Part shown: positions 50,712 through 58,357 of the stretch, piece by piece
How the letters are laid out: every line of letters starts with the position of its first letter
Position numbering within the stretch: position 1 is the first letter of the stretch
NCBI RefSeq assembly: GCF_023617245.1
Contig: NZ_CP067396.1
Span: forward strand, 5,049,001-5,113,000
From: Lysobacter enzymogenes
GTDB lineage: Bacteria; Pseudomonadota; Gammaproteobacteria; Xanthomonadales; Xanthomonadaceae
Length of the DNA stretch: 64,000 nt
Direction: 5' to 3'
Program-made: the position numbers and the translations under genes
The notes under the pieces: model-generated
What the model was told of the DNA's origin: nothing
The model's input: the letters and a program-made list of their open reading frames with translations, nothing else
Database searches by the model: none

Positions 50712-52562
50712 ATGCGTCGTTACCAGTTGCTGTCCCTCGCCATCGCCGGCGCTCTCGCGTTGCCGGCGGCCGCCGTCGCCGCGCCCGCCGGTGCGCCCAC
50801 CGACCTGGATCAGGTCGTGGTCACCGCCAACCGCACCGCGGTCAGCGTCAACGACCTGCTGACCCCGGTCGACGTGCTCGACCGCGCCGACATCGAGCGC
50901 AGCCAGGCGCGCGACCTCAACGACCTGCTGCGCGGCCGCGCCGGCATCACCATCGCCAACCAGGGCGGCGCCGGCAAGCTGACCACGCTGTTCCTGCGCG
51001 GCAGCGAATCCGACCACGTGCTGGTGCTGGTCGACGGCATCCGCATCGGTTCGCCGACCTCGGGCCTGGCCTCGCTGCAGGACCTGCCGCTGGAACTGAT
51101 CGACCGGATCGAGATCGTGCGCGGCCCGCGTTCGAGCCTGTACGGCGCCGACGCCATCGGCGGCGTGATCCAGGTGTTCACCCGCCGCGAGCGCCAGGGT
51201 TTCGCCCCGCGCGTGCACGCCGGCGGCGGCAGCAACGGCACCGTCGAATTCGGCACCGGCTTCGGCGGCCGCGGCGGCCGCGGCTGGTTCGGCGCCGACT
51301 ACAGCTTCCGCAAGACCCAGGGCATCGACGCCTGCCGCGGCGCCGGCTTCCCGGTGTTCGCCGGCTGCTTCACCGACGAGCCCGACCGCGACGGTTACGA
51401 AAGCCACGCGCTGTCGCTGCGCGGCGGCGTCGAGATCAACGAGCAGTGGAGCGTGGAAGGCCAGGCGCTGCGCGCCGAAGGCCAGAACGATTACGACGGC
51501 AGCTTCGTCAACTATTCCGAGACCGTGCAGCAGGTGATCGGCGGCAAGATCGACTGGCGGCCGAGCGAGCGCGTGCATGTGCAGCTGACCGGCGGGCGCA
51601 ATGTCGACAGCTCGGACAACTTCCTCGGCGCGGTGCCGATGGGGTATTTCAGCACCAATCGCGACACCGCGACCTTGCAGGCCGATTTCAACCTGTTCGA
51701 AGGCCACGTGTTGAGCGCGGGCTTCGATTGGCTGCGCGACGAAGTGCGCAGCGACACCACCTACGACGAGCGTTCGCGCGACAACAAGGCCGGTTTCGTC
51801 CAGTACCAGGGCCGCTTCGGCAACCAGTCGTTCGAGGCCAGCGTGCGCCGCGACGACAACGAGCAGTTCGGCGGCCACACCACCGGCGGCGCCGCGTGGG
51901 GCCTGAACTTCGCCGACCACTGGCGCGTCACCGTCGGCTACGGCACCGCGTTCAAGGCGCCGACCTTCAACGAGCTGTACTACCCGTTCTTCGGCAACCA
52001 CAACCTCAAGCCGGAAGAGTCCAAGACCTGGGAACTGGGCCTGGCCTACCGCGGCGAGAACTTCAACGCGCGCATCGACGGTTTCGACACCCGCGTGGAC
52101 GAGCTGATCACCTTCGACTCGGCGATCAACCTGCCCAACAACATCGAACGCGCGCGCATGCGCGGCGCCGAGATCGGCATCGACACCACGTTCGCCGAGT
52201 GGACGCTGGCGGCGAGCGCGAGCTGGCTCGACACCGAGAACCGGGTCGGCTTCTACCGCGGCAACGACCTGCCGCGCCGCGCCAAGCACAGCGCGCGCAT
52301 CGACCTGGACCGCGCCTTCGGCAAGTTCCGCGTCGGCGCCACCGCGGTCGGCTACGGCTCGCGCTACGACGACGTCGCCAACAGCAACCGCCTGGGCGGC
52401 TACGGCACGTTCGACCTGCGCGCGGAGTACGCGTTCACCGATGCGCTGAGCCTGCAGGCGCGGGTGGCCAACGTGTTCGACCGCGAGTACGAGACCGTGT
52501 CGTACTACAACCAGCCGGGCCGCGAGTGGTTCGTGACCCTGCGCTACGCGCCCAAGCCCTGA
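50712..52562 (+). CDS. btuB: TonB-dependent vitamin B12 receptor
   Basis: An outer-membrane transporter for cobalamins. A signal peptide (about 1-24, LSLAIAGALALPAAAVAAPA) and a TonB box with plug (DLDQVVVTANRTAVSVNDLL, LTTLFLRGSESDHVLVLVDG, ELIDRIEIVRGPRSSLYGAD) precede a barrel ending in EWFVTLRYAPKP. At 616 aa it is the BtuB length. The ATG at 50712 has AGGAG 8-9 bases upstream and is preceded by a cobalamin riboswitch, which supports the B12 assignment. No STN domain, unlike the receptor at 33925. Confidence 0.94.
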   Translation: MRRYQLLSLAIAGALALPAAAVAAPAGAPTDLDQVVVTANRTAVSVNDLLTPVDVLDRADIERSQARDLNDLLRGRAGITIANQGGAGKLTTLFLRGSESDHVLVLVDGIRIGSPTSGLASLQDLPLELIDRIEIVRGPRSSLYGADAIGGVIQVFTRRERQGFAPRVHAGGGSNGTVEFGTGFGGRGGRGWFGADYSFRKTQGIDACRGAGFPVFAGCFTDEPDRDGYESHALSLRGGVEINEQWSVEGQALRAEGQNDYDGSFVNYSETVQQVIGGKIDWRPSERVHVQLTGGRNVDSSDNFLGAVPMGYFSTNRDTATLQADFNLFEGHVLSAGFDWLRDEVRSDTTYDERSRDNKAGFVQYQGRFGNQSFEASVRRDDNEQFGGHTTGGAAWGLNFADHWRVTVGYGTAFKAPTFNELYYPFFGNHNLKPEESKTWELGLAYRGENFNARIDGFDTRVDELITFDSAINLPNNIERARMRGAEIGIDTTFAEWTLAASASWLDTENRVGFYRGNDLPRRAKHSARIDLDRAFGKFRVGATAVGYGSRYDDVANSNRLGGYGTFDLRAEYAFTDALSLQARVANVFDREYETVSYYNQPGREWFVTLRYAPKP

Positions 52563-52609
52563 TCACGGGGCGCGGCCGGGGCCGGTTCGGCCTTGATCGA
52601 TGAAAACGG

Positions 52610-52637
52610 AGCCCGGCTTAGGCCGGGCTTCTTTTTT
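52610..52637 (+). terminator. Rho-independent terminator of btuB
   Basis: AGCCCGGC, a 4-base loop, then GCCGGGCT followed by a T-rich run, 47 bases after the stop. Confidence 0.88.
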
Positions 52638-52723
52638 GCGGCGAGGAGCGCGCGCGCGCGCGCCTGGAGAACGCAGGTCGGGGGATCGCGGCTGCGATGG
52701 GCGGTTCGTTGTGGGCGAGGTGG

Positions 52724-52810
52724 TGCGGTCGCGGCTTGCGCCGCTCCTACAGGAGGCCTTCGACGCTACGGCGCAAGCGACTGTAGGAGCGGCGCAAGCC
52801 GCGACCGCGA
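52724..52810. repeat. REP-like pair in everted orientation
   Basis: GGTCGCGGCTTGCGCCGCTCC comes first and TAGGAGCGGCGCAAGCCGCG second, the reverse order from other copies, with about 38 bases between. It lies between btuB and the convergent unknown operon. Confidence 0.88.
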
Positions 52811-52860
52811 GACGGCCGGTCGCTGCGAAACCCGACCCAAGCGAAAAGCGCGGGCGAGGC

Positions 52861-53775
52861 TCAGGCCATCGCCGTGATCTGCTCGTCCAGTTCGGACTGC
52901 AGATCGCGATGGCGCATCGCGCCGCTGCGTCGCGCCCATGCGCGCAACCGCGCCAGTTCGGGCGAACGCCACGCCGCCATGCCGTAGGGGCTGCCGCAGA
53001 CCGCGTGGTCGAAGCGCTCGCTGCGCGCCGGCGCATCGCGCCCCCATGCGGTCGCCGCGGCGAGACGATGCAGTTCGTCCGCCGTGGGCGCGCCGCATTC
53101 GGCCGCGTGCTCCAGCGCGAGGACGAATTCGGCCGGGTCGGGATAGAACGGCGATAGGCTGGCCGCGCGCAGTTCGTCGTCGCCGGCCCAGCGCAGCGCG
53201 GCGGCGAGCATGTCGGCGGCCTCGCGCACGCCGGGCAGGTGGGCGAGCCGCAAGTGCGCGAACAAGGCCAGCACGTTGGCGGTCGCGGTGCAGTCGACGA
53301 GATCGCGGCGGATGCCGTCGCGGCTCCAGGTCGCGAACACGCCGATGCGCAGCCACGGCGGGCGCAGCAGCGGCAACTGGGCGATGCGGCGGCGGGCGAT
53401 CGCCAAGCAGGCGGTGCGGTGCGCGTCGGCGTGGCTGATCCGGCCCGCGCGCAGCAGTTCCAGCAGCATGATCGCGGTGTCGTCGGCATCGTCGGGCAGG
53501 CGCGGCGCCCAATCGGGATGCGCGCGTTCGGGCCAGAAACGGAAACCGCCGCGCGCGGAACGGCACTGTTGCAGCGCGTCGAGCATCGCCGCCGGCACCG
53601 GCAGGCCGGCCCGGCGCAGCGCGCGCACGCCCAGCGCGGTGACGAAGCCGTTGCGGTCGCGCAGGCGTTGGCCGTCCAGGACCACGTCGCTGGCGATGAA
53701 GTAAGGCCGCCTGTCGGCCGCGGCGACGCGCGCGGGCGCGATCCGCGGCGGGCACACCGGTGCGGCGGCGCTCAT
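52861..53775 (-). CDS. Unrecognised protein with Asp-rich motif, toroid-like, 304 aa
   Basis: A soluble, helix-rich protein. Residues about 70-105 contain ARGGFRFWPERAHPDWAPRL then PDDADDTAIMLLELL, which recalls the DxDD acid motif and alpha-alpha repeats of class II terpene cyclases or prenyltransferase-like toroids; GGFRFWP-type QW-like turns recur. The resemblance is to short motifs only, so no function is called. Begins MSAAAPVCPPRIAPARVAAA. Last gene of an apparent six-gene operon, coupled by ATGA to the preceding gene. Confidence 0.65.
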   Translation of the reverse strand: MSAAAPVCPPRIAPARVAAADRRPYFIASDVVLDGQRLRDRNGFVTALGVRALRRAGLPVPAAMLDALQQCRSARGGFRFWPERAHPDWAPRLPDDADDTAIMLLELLRAGRISHADAHRTACLAIARRRIAQLPLLRPPWLRIGVFATWSRDGIRRDLVDCTATANVLALFAHLRLAHLPGVREAADMLAAALRWAGDDELRAASLSPFYPDPAEFVLALEHAAECGAPTADELHRLAAATAWGRDAPARSERFDHAVCGSPYGMAAWRSPELARLRAWARRSGAMRHRDLQSELDEQITAMA

Positions 53776-54740
53776 GTCGGCCGCACGCCGCATTGCACCC
53801 AGGCGTTGCCGGCGATGTCGGCGCCGACGCCGATCATGCCGTGGCGCCAACGGCCGTCGGCCGGGCCGGCGGCGAGCGCGGCGTAGACCTGCGCCGACGC
53901 GCCCTCGCCCTGCGTGCGCAGGCACGCTTCGACCTGGGCGTCGTCGCGGAAGATCGCCTTGGCGAAGGTGAACCAGGTCAGCGCGCGCACCTCGCCCTGC
54001 GCCGACAGGGCCAGGCTGATGCCGGACGGGCGCGGCAAATCGTCGGCCGGCAGCACCCGCAGCAGACGCTGCAGCAAGGCCGCGTCGTCGCCGAGCGCGA
54101 CCCGCGCCAGCGCGCGCAGCGCGGCCAGATCGAGTTCGTCCGCGCGCGCATAGCATTCGACGCTGCCGTCGGGATTGATCCCGCACATGCGCCAGAACAG
54201 CAAGGCCGAATCGAACAGGCGATGGCGGCCGCGCCACGGCGGCGGCAACCGGCCTTCGGGCAGGTCGGCGTAGAGCTTGGCGGCGAAATCCTCGCCGTGC
54301 CGCGCCGAGGCCCAGGCGCCGAACTTCAGCCGCGCGCCGCGCTGGTGATCGAGCCACGGCCGCAGGTCGCCGCTCCAATCCAGCGCCTGCGCGGCGCGTT
54401 GCAAGCGGGTCGCGTCGTCGGCCTCGGGCTCGGCGACCTCGGCGGTCCAGCGCACCGCCGCTTCGCGCGAGGTCCAGGCGAATTCCACCGGCAGGCCGGT
54501 GTTGGTCAGCGAGCTGAAGCTCCACGCCACCTCGGGCCAGCGCGAGGCCGCCAGCGGCGCCAGCGTGCGCGCCAGCCGCGCCTGTGCCGCGTCGGCCTGG
54601 CGCGGCAACACCGCGCGCAACCGTTGCAACGTCGCCATCACCGGTGCGGCCAATGGGCCGTCGCCGGCGGACCGCGGCATCGCTTCGCTCACGCTCGCTC
54701 TCCCTGTCGTGAAGCCGTCCCTGGCATTGCCTGCGTCCAT
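53772..54740 (-). CDS. Unrecognised protein of the large unknown operon, 322 aa
   Basis: A soluble alpha/beta protein. Alternating strand-like segments (EVAWSFSSLTNTGLPVEFAW, RPSGISLALSAQGEVRALTW, HGMIGVGADIAGNAWVQCGV) and helices suggest an internally repeated fold, with a loose likeness in layout to ABBA prenyltransferases, but no diagnostic motif. The start at 54740 is strongly supported by GGGGAGGAG just upstream. It begins 12 bases after the stop of the 1118-aa gene, so it is clearly in the same operon. Confidence 0.65.
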   Translation of the reverse strand: MDAGNARDGFTTGRASVSEAMPRSAGDGPLAAPVMATLQRLRAVLPRQADAAQARLARTLAPLAASRWPEVAWSFSSLTNTGLPVEFAWTSREAAVRWTAEVAEPEADDATRLQRAAQALDWSGDLRPWLDHQRGARLKFGAWASARHGEDFAAKLYADLPEGRLPPPWRGRHRLFDSALLFWRMCGINPDGSVECYARADELDLAALRALARVALGDDAALLQRLLRVLPADDLPRPSGISLALSAQGEVRALTWFTFAKAIFRDDAQVEACLRTQGEGASAQVYAALAAGPADGRWRHGMIGVGADIAGNAWVQCGVRPT

Positions 54741-54752
54741 GCGCTCCTCCCC

Positions 54753-57700
54753 TTATTGCACCGCGACCAGCTCTTCGCTGTCCTCGACCCAGGCGCGCTG
54801 GTCGAACTGACCCTGCATGCCGACGAAGGTAAAGCGCCGGCGGTACTTGCGCTTGTCCTTGTTGTTCAACGCAATCCGCAGCTTGATCGGGTCGGCCTGC
54901 GAACCGGCCATTTCGATGCGCTCGCTGCGCTTGTAGGCGCCGTCCTCGTACTTCACGTCGATGTAGACGCGCTTGACCATGGCCGGGTCGAACACCGGAA
55001 TGAATTCCAGCTGCAGCGCGTCCTCGAAGCTGTCGTGGACCAGCAGCTCGGGCACGTCGACCTCGACCGCCGGGGTGGCCGGATCGGGCTGCGACACGCC
55101 CTTGCGCCGCTGCACGATCTGGTACGTCACGCCGCGGTTCGCCGGCGCCGGCTTGGCCCCGCGCAGGCGCCAGGTCTTGGGGCCGGAGTTGGCGGTCAGG
55201 GTCAGCGTCGTCTTCGGCTCGGGCGAGGCGTAGCCGCGCGCCTGCAGCTTGACGTCGATGGCCTCGACCACGTCCCAGTCGACATCGCCGGCGGTCGCGG
55301 TGATCTGGCGGAACTCGACGTGTTCGTACGGATTGACGAACAGCGTGCGGTCCTCGGTGCGCTCGGCCGGCACGGTGTAGGAGGTGCGGTCGGCGGCCCA
55401 GTCGGACTGCGGATCGAAGTGGTACTGGTACGAGGCTTCGTAGCCGATGTCGCGGGTCTGGTTCATGAACACTTCGAAACGCTTGGCCGCGCTGTCGCCG
55501 GGGCCGAACACGAAGTCGGCGTGCTTGTGGTCGCGCGGCTTGCTCTTGTCGCCGTAGTCCAGCGCCAGCTGCACCGACTTGAGATCGATCGGCTCGAACG
55601 CGATCGGCAGGCTGGCCTCGACCGCGAACTGGCGGAAGAACGGATCGTCGAGATCGATTTCCTTGAAGTATTTGGACTTGTCGCGCAGGTCGCCGAGCAT
55701 CAGCCCGAAGAAGCCCTGCGGCGCGTAGGTGCGGCGCACCGCCTCGGCGCGGTTGTAGCGCAGGGTCAGCTTCTTGCGCTCTTCCTGGTGCACGAACTTG
55801 AGCTTTAGCGAAAGGCTGACCGCGGTCGGCGGCGTCGGCACAGTCGGCGTCGGGTTGGGGTTCGGATTGGGGTTTGGATTCGGATTCGGATTCGGATTCG
55901 GATTCGGGTTGGGATTGGGGTTTGGATTCGGATTGGGGTTCGGATTCGGATTGGGATTCGGCGGCGTCACCGACGCAGGCCGGCGCAGGCGCCCGTGCCA
56001 GCGGTTCGGCGTGGCGCCAGCGGCGCGGCCGGTGACGTGGACCACGCGGTTGTCCGGATCGCCGCCCATCGGCGAGTGCGAGCCGGGCCGCGCGGCCGGC
56101 ACCACATCGCCGTTGGCGGCCTGGGTGGTCACCGTGATCGGCACGCCGGCGCGCTTGGCCACCGCCAATGCGACATCGAGCCGGCGCTGCGACAACCGCC
56201 GGTTGTACTGCTCGCGCTGGCTTTCGCTGGCGCCGCTGACGTGCTCGTGGCTGGCGTAGGCCTGGAAGTTGAGGTTGCGCGGCGTCGGCAGATTGCGGAT
56301 CCACGCCATCAGCCGGTCGGCGCCGCGTTCGCTGCCGCTCCAGTCGCCGTCGCCTTCGATGCGCAGCGTGCCGGAGGCATCGCGATAGCGCGGGTCGGTG
56401 GTGGTGTTGTCCACGTAGGCGCGGAACTGCGGCGACGGCGGATTGGTCTTCCAGCCCGATTCGGCGGGTTTGTCGAAATCGAAGAACAGGCCGAAGGTCT
56501 GTTCGCGCGTGCTCGCCGGCCATTCGACGTCGATGCGCTTGGCCGAGTCCGGGTTGACGGTGATGCTGACGCGCCCCTGCGCGTCGGCGGCGACGACTTG
56601 GTCGTCGACCTTCACCACCGCGCCGGCGCCGGTCACGGTGATCGTCTCGGCCAGCCCGCTGGCCGCCGGCGCATGGGTAACGCCCAAGCCCGCGGGCAAG
56701 GGCGAAGGCTCGGTCGAATCGACCGTGAGCGCGGCCGGCTGGATCTGCGGCGCCGGCGGCGTGGTGCCGCCGGTGCCGCCGGTGCCGCCCGTGCTTCCCG
56801 TGCTTCCCGTGCCGCCCGTGCCGCCGCTGGTCGCGCCGGTCGCGCCGCCCGCGCTGGCGCCGCCGCCACTGCGCGTGCCACCGCTCGCGCCCGACGTGCC
56901 GCCGGCGAAACCTCCGCCGCTGCTGCCACCCGAGCTGCCGCCGCTCGAGCCGCCGCTGCTGCCGCCCGAACCGCCGCCGCTCGAGCCGCCGCTGCTACCG
57001 CCCGAACTGCCGCCGCTCGAACCACCGCTGCTGCCGCCCGAACTACCTCCGCTGGAACCACCACTGCTGCCGCCCGAACTGCCACCGCTGGAACCACCAC
57101 TGCTGCCGCCCGAACTGCCGCCGCTCGATCCGCCGCTGCTGCCGCCCGAACTGCCGCCGCTGGAACCACCACTGCTGCCGCCCGAACTGCCGCCGCTCGA
57201 TCCGCCGCTGCCGCCGGTGCCGCCGCCCTGCCCGCCACCGGTGCCGCCGCTCTGGCCGCCGCCCGCGTTGGCCGCGTCGGTCGCCAGCTTGCCCGGCACC
57301 AGGGTCGGCTCGAACCATTTGCTCAGCAGGTCGTTCTTGAAGAAATCCAGCGCCCACTTCTCCTGGTCGCGCTTGTCTTCGGCATCGGTGAAGGCCTCGA
57401 CCTGGATGTCGATGACGCCGTTCTGCACCAACGATTCGAACGCCGCGTCGATGCCGGCCTTGAACCAGGCGTACTGCCCTTCCAGGCTGGCGCTGAAGTG
57501 GTTGTAGATGCGCTCGAAGTCGGCGGTGATGGTGACCCGCAGCGCCGGGCGCATGGCCAGGTACTTGAAGTCGTAGACCACGCCGATCGGGGTCATGCCG
57601 TCGCTGAGCGCCTGCTCCAGGATCGTCGCGCCTTCGGCCGACAGGCTCAGGCTGAAGGCGGCGCGGTTGGCCGCGTCCATCGACGGCACGGTCGCGCCGA

Positions 57701-58109
57701 GGATGTGCTCGACCGCGTTGAACGTGCCCGGCGCCGCCGGCTGCGCCGACGTGCCGCCGCCGCCCTGCACGTTGAGGGCGATGCACTGCACCGTGCCCTC
57801 TTCGAATGTCGCACAGGTCAGCCGCACCGGCGGCACCGCGCCGGGCTCGGCGTTGAGCCGGCCGACGATCTTCGATTCCATCGACGAGGGCAGCTGCAAG
57901 GTGGTGACGAAGGTGACGAAGCCGCCGCCCTTGTCCGCGGCCGAGGCGTCGGCGACGCGGTACTTGAGGAAGTTGAATTCCTTGCGCCCGTCGGCCTGGC
58001 GCTTGGCCAGGTCGACCGGGCCCGGCAAGTACCAGAACTGGCTCTTGTCGGCGTGGTCGCGGAAGACGGTGATGCCGTCGACGGTGATGGGTTTTTCCAG
58101 GCTGAGCAT
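54753..58109 (-). CDS. Giant repeat protein with embedded OmpA-like domain, 1118 aa
   Basis: Four parts are visible. Residues about 1-280 are an N-terminal module shared with three neighbouring genes (FRDHADKSQFWYLPGPVDL; AAFSLSLSAEGATILEQALS). Residues about 283-450 are a Gly/Ser-rich linker with a GGSS-type repeat. Residues about 530-695 resemble an OmpA-like domain (FGLFFDFDKP, REQYNRRLSQRRLDVALAVA, DPDNRVVHVTGR). A run of Asn-Pro dipeptides (about 715-752) leads to a beta-rich C-terminal region (about 760-1118; APQGFFGLMLGD near 795, IDLDDPFFRQ). There is no signal peptide or TM. GGAG precedes the ATG at 58109. Confidence 0.75.
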   Translation of the reverse strand: MLSLEKPITVDGITVFRDHADKSQFWYLPGPVDLAKRQADGRKEFNFLKYRVADASAADKGGGFVTFVTTLQLPSSMESKIVGRLNAEPGAVPPVRLTCATFEEGTVQCIALNVQGGGGTSAQPAAPGTFNAVEHILGATVPSMDAANRAAFSLSLSAEGATILEQALSDGMTPIGVVYDFKYLAMRPALRVTITADFERIYNHFSASLEGQYAWFKAGIDAAFESLVQNGVIDIQVEAFTDAEDKRDQEKWALDFFKNDLLSKWFEPTLVPGKLATDAANAGGGQSGGTGGGQGGGTGGSGGSSGGSSGGSSGGSSGGSSGGSSGGSSGGSSGGSSGGSSGGSSGGSSGGSSGGSSGGSSGGSSGGSSGGSSGGSSGGGSGGSSGGSSGGSSGGSSGGGFAGGTSGASGGTRSGGGASAGGATGATSGGTGGTGSTGSTGGTGGTGGTTPPAPQIQPAALTVDSTEPSPLPAGLGVTHAPAASGLAETITVTGAGAVVKVDDQVVAADAQGRVSITVNPDSAKRIDVEWPASTREQTFGLFFDFDKPAESGWKTNPPSPQFRAYVDNTTTDPRYRDASGTLRIEGDGDWSGSERGADRLMAWIRNLPTPRNLNFQAYASHEHVSGASESQREQYNRRLSQRRLDVALAVAKRAGVPITVTTQAANGDVVPAARPGSHSPMGGDPDNRVVHVTGRAAGATPNRWHGRLRRPASVTPPNPNPNPNPNPNPNPNPNPNPNPNPNPNPNPNPNPNPTPTVPTPPTAVSLSLKLKFVHQEERKKLTLRYNRAEAVRRTYAPQGFFGLMLGDLRDKSKYFKEIDLDDPFFRQFAVEASLPIAFEPIDLKSVQLALDYGDKSKPRDHKHADFVFGPGDSAAKRFEVFMNQTRDIGYEASYQYHFDPQSDWAADRTSYTVPAERTEDRTLFVNPYEHVEFRQITATAGDVDWDVVEAIDVKLQARGYASPEPKTTLTLTANSGPKTWRLRGAKPAPANRGVTYQIVQRRKGVSQPDPATPAVEVDVPELLVHDSFEDALQLEFIPVFDPAMVKRVYIDVKYEDGAYKRSERIEMAGSQADPIKLRIALNNKDKRKYRRRFTFVGMQGQFDQRAWVEDSEELVAVQ
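55851..55961 (-). repeat. Hexanucleotide repeat encoding an Asn-Pro run
   Basis: About 110 bases made of 6-base units (variants of AATCCG, AATCCC, AACCCC on the minus strand) inside the 1118-aa gene. They encode an Asn-Pro dipeptide run, a stiff spacer. Copy number is likely to vary between strains. Confidence 0.9.
56911..57225 (-). repeat. 12-bp-based repeat encoding a Gly-Gly-Ser-Ser linker
   Basis: About 315 bases of in-frame repeats with a 12-base unit (GGSS) and a longer super-repeat of synonymous variants within the 1118-aa gene. The many silent differences between units suggest selection on the protein rather than recent expansion alone. Confidence 0.9.
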
Positions 58110-58357
58110 GACGAACTCCGTGGGCTCTGCGGTGGCGCGCGGGGCGCGGCCGTTCCTTGTTCTTGCGGTGGCCGGGCGTGCGCTCCCAAGCGCTCGTCGT
58201 TCACGCGAACGCGGGCTCCGCTTCATTTCGGCGGAGCCGAACATCCAGGGCTTCGCCGATGCATGGCGCTGAAGTCCCTGGATCCCCGCGTTCGCGGGGA
58301 TGACGTACGTGCGAGGGGCGGGGCGTCCGGCCGGCCGTTGCGTTGGACGCGTCCCGG
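58110..58357 (-). other. Intergenic spacer within the operon, with a small hairpin repeat
   Basis: About 250 bases between two operon genes, longer than the other gaps. At 58276-58306 lies GGATCCCCGCGTTCGCGGGGATGACG, a repeat of the CCCGCGTTCGCGGG type, distinct from the other families. No gene is visible. Confidence 0.65.
58276..58306. repeat. CCCGCGTTCGCGGG-type dispersed repeat
   Basis: A perfect palindrome CCCCGCGTTCGCGGGG flanked by GGAT and ATGACG, in the style of a repeat family known from many proteobacterial genomes. Only one copy was seen in this window. Confidence 0.75.

Noticed and set aside
52861..53775. Calling the 304-aa protein a terpene cyclase
   Set aside because: Only the DDADD-like motif and a few aromatic-Gly turns support it; these could arise by chance, so it is left as unrecognised.
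56911..57225. CRISPR-like direct repeats
   Set aside because: The repeats are 12-base in-frame units encoding GGSS within a gene, with no constant-length unique spacers and no cas genes nearby.
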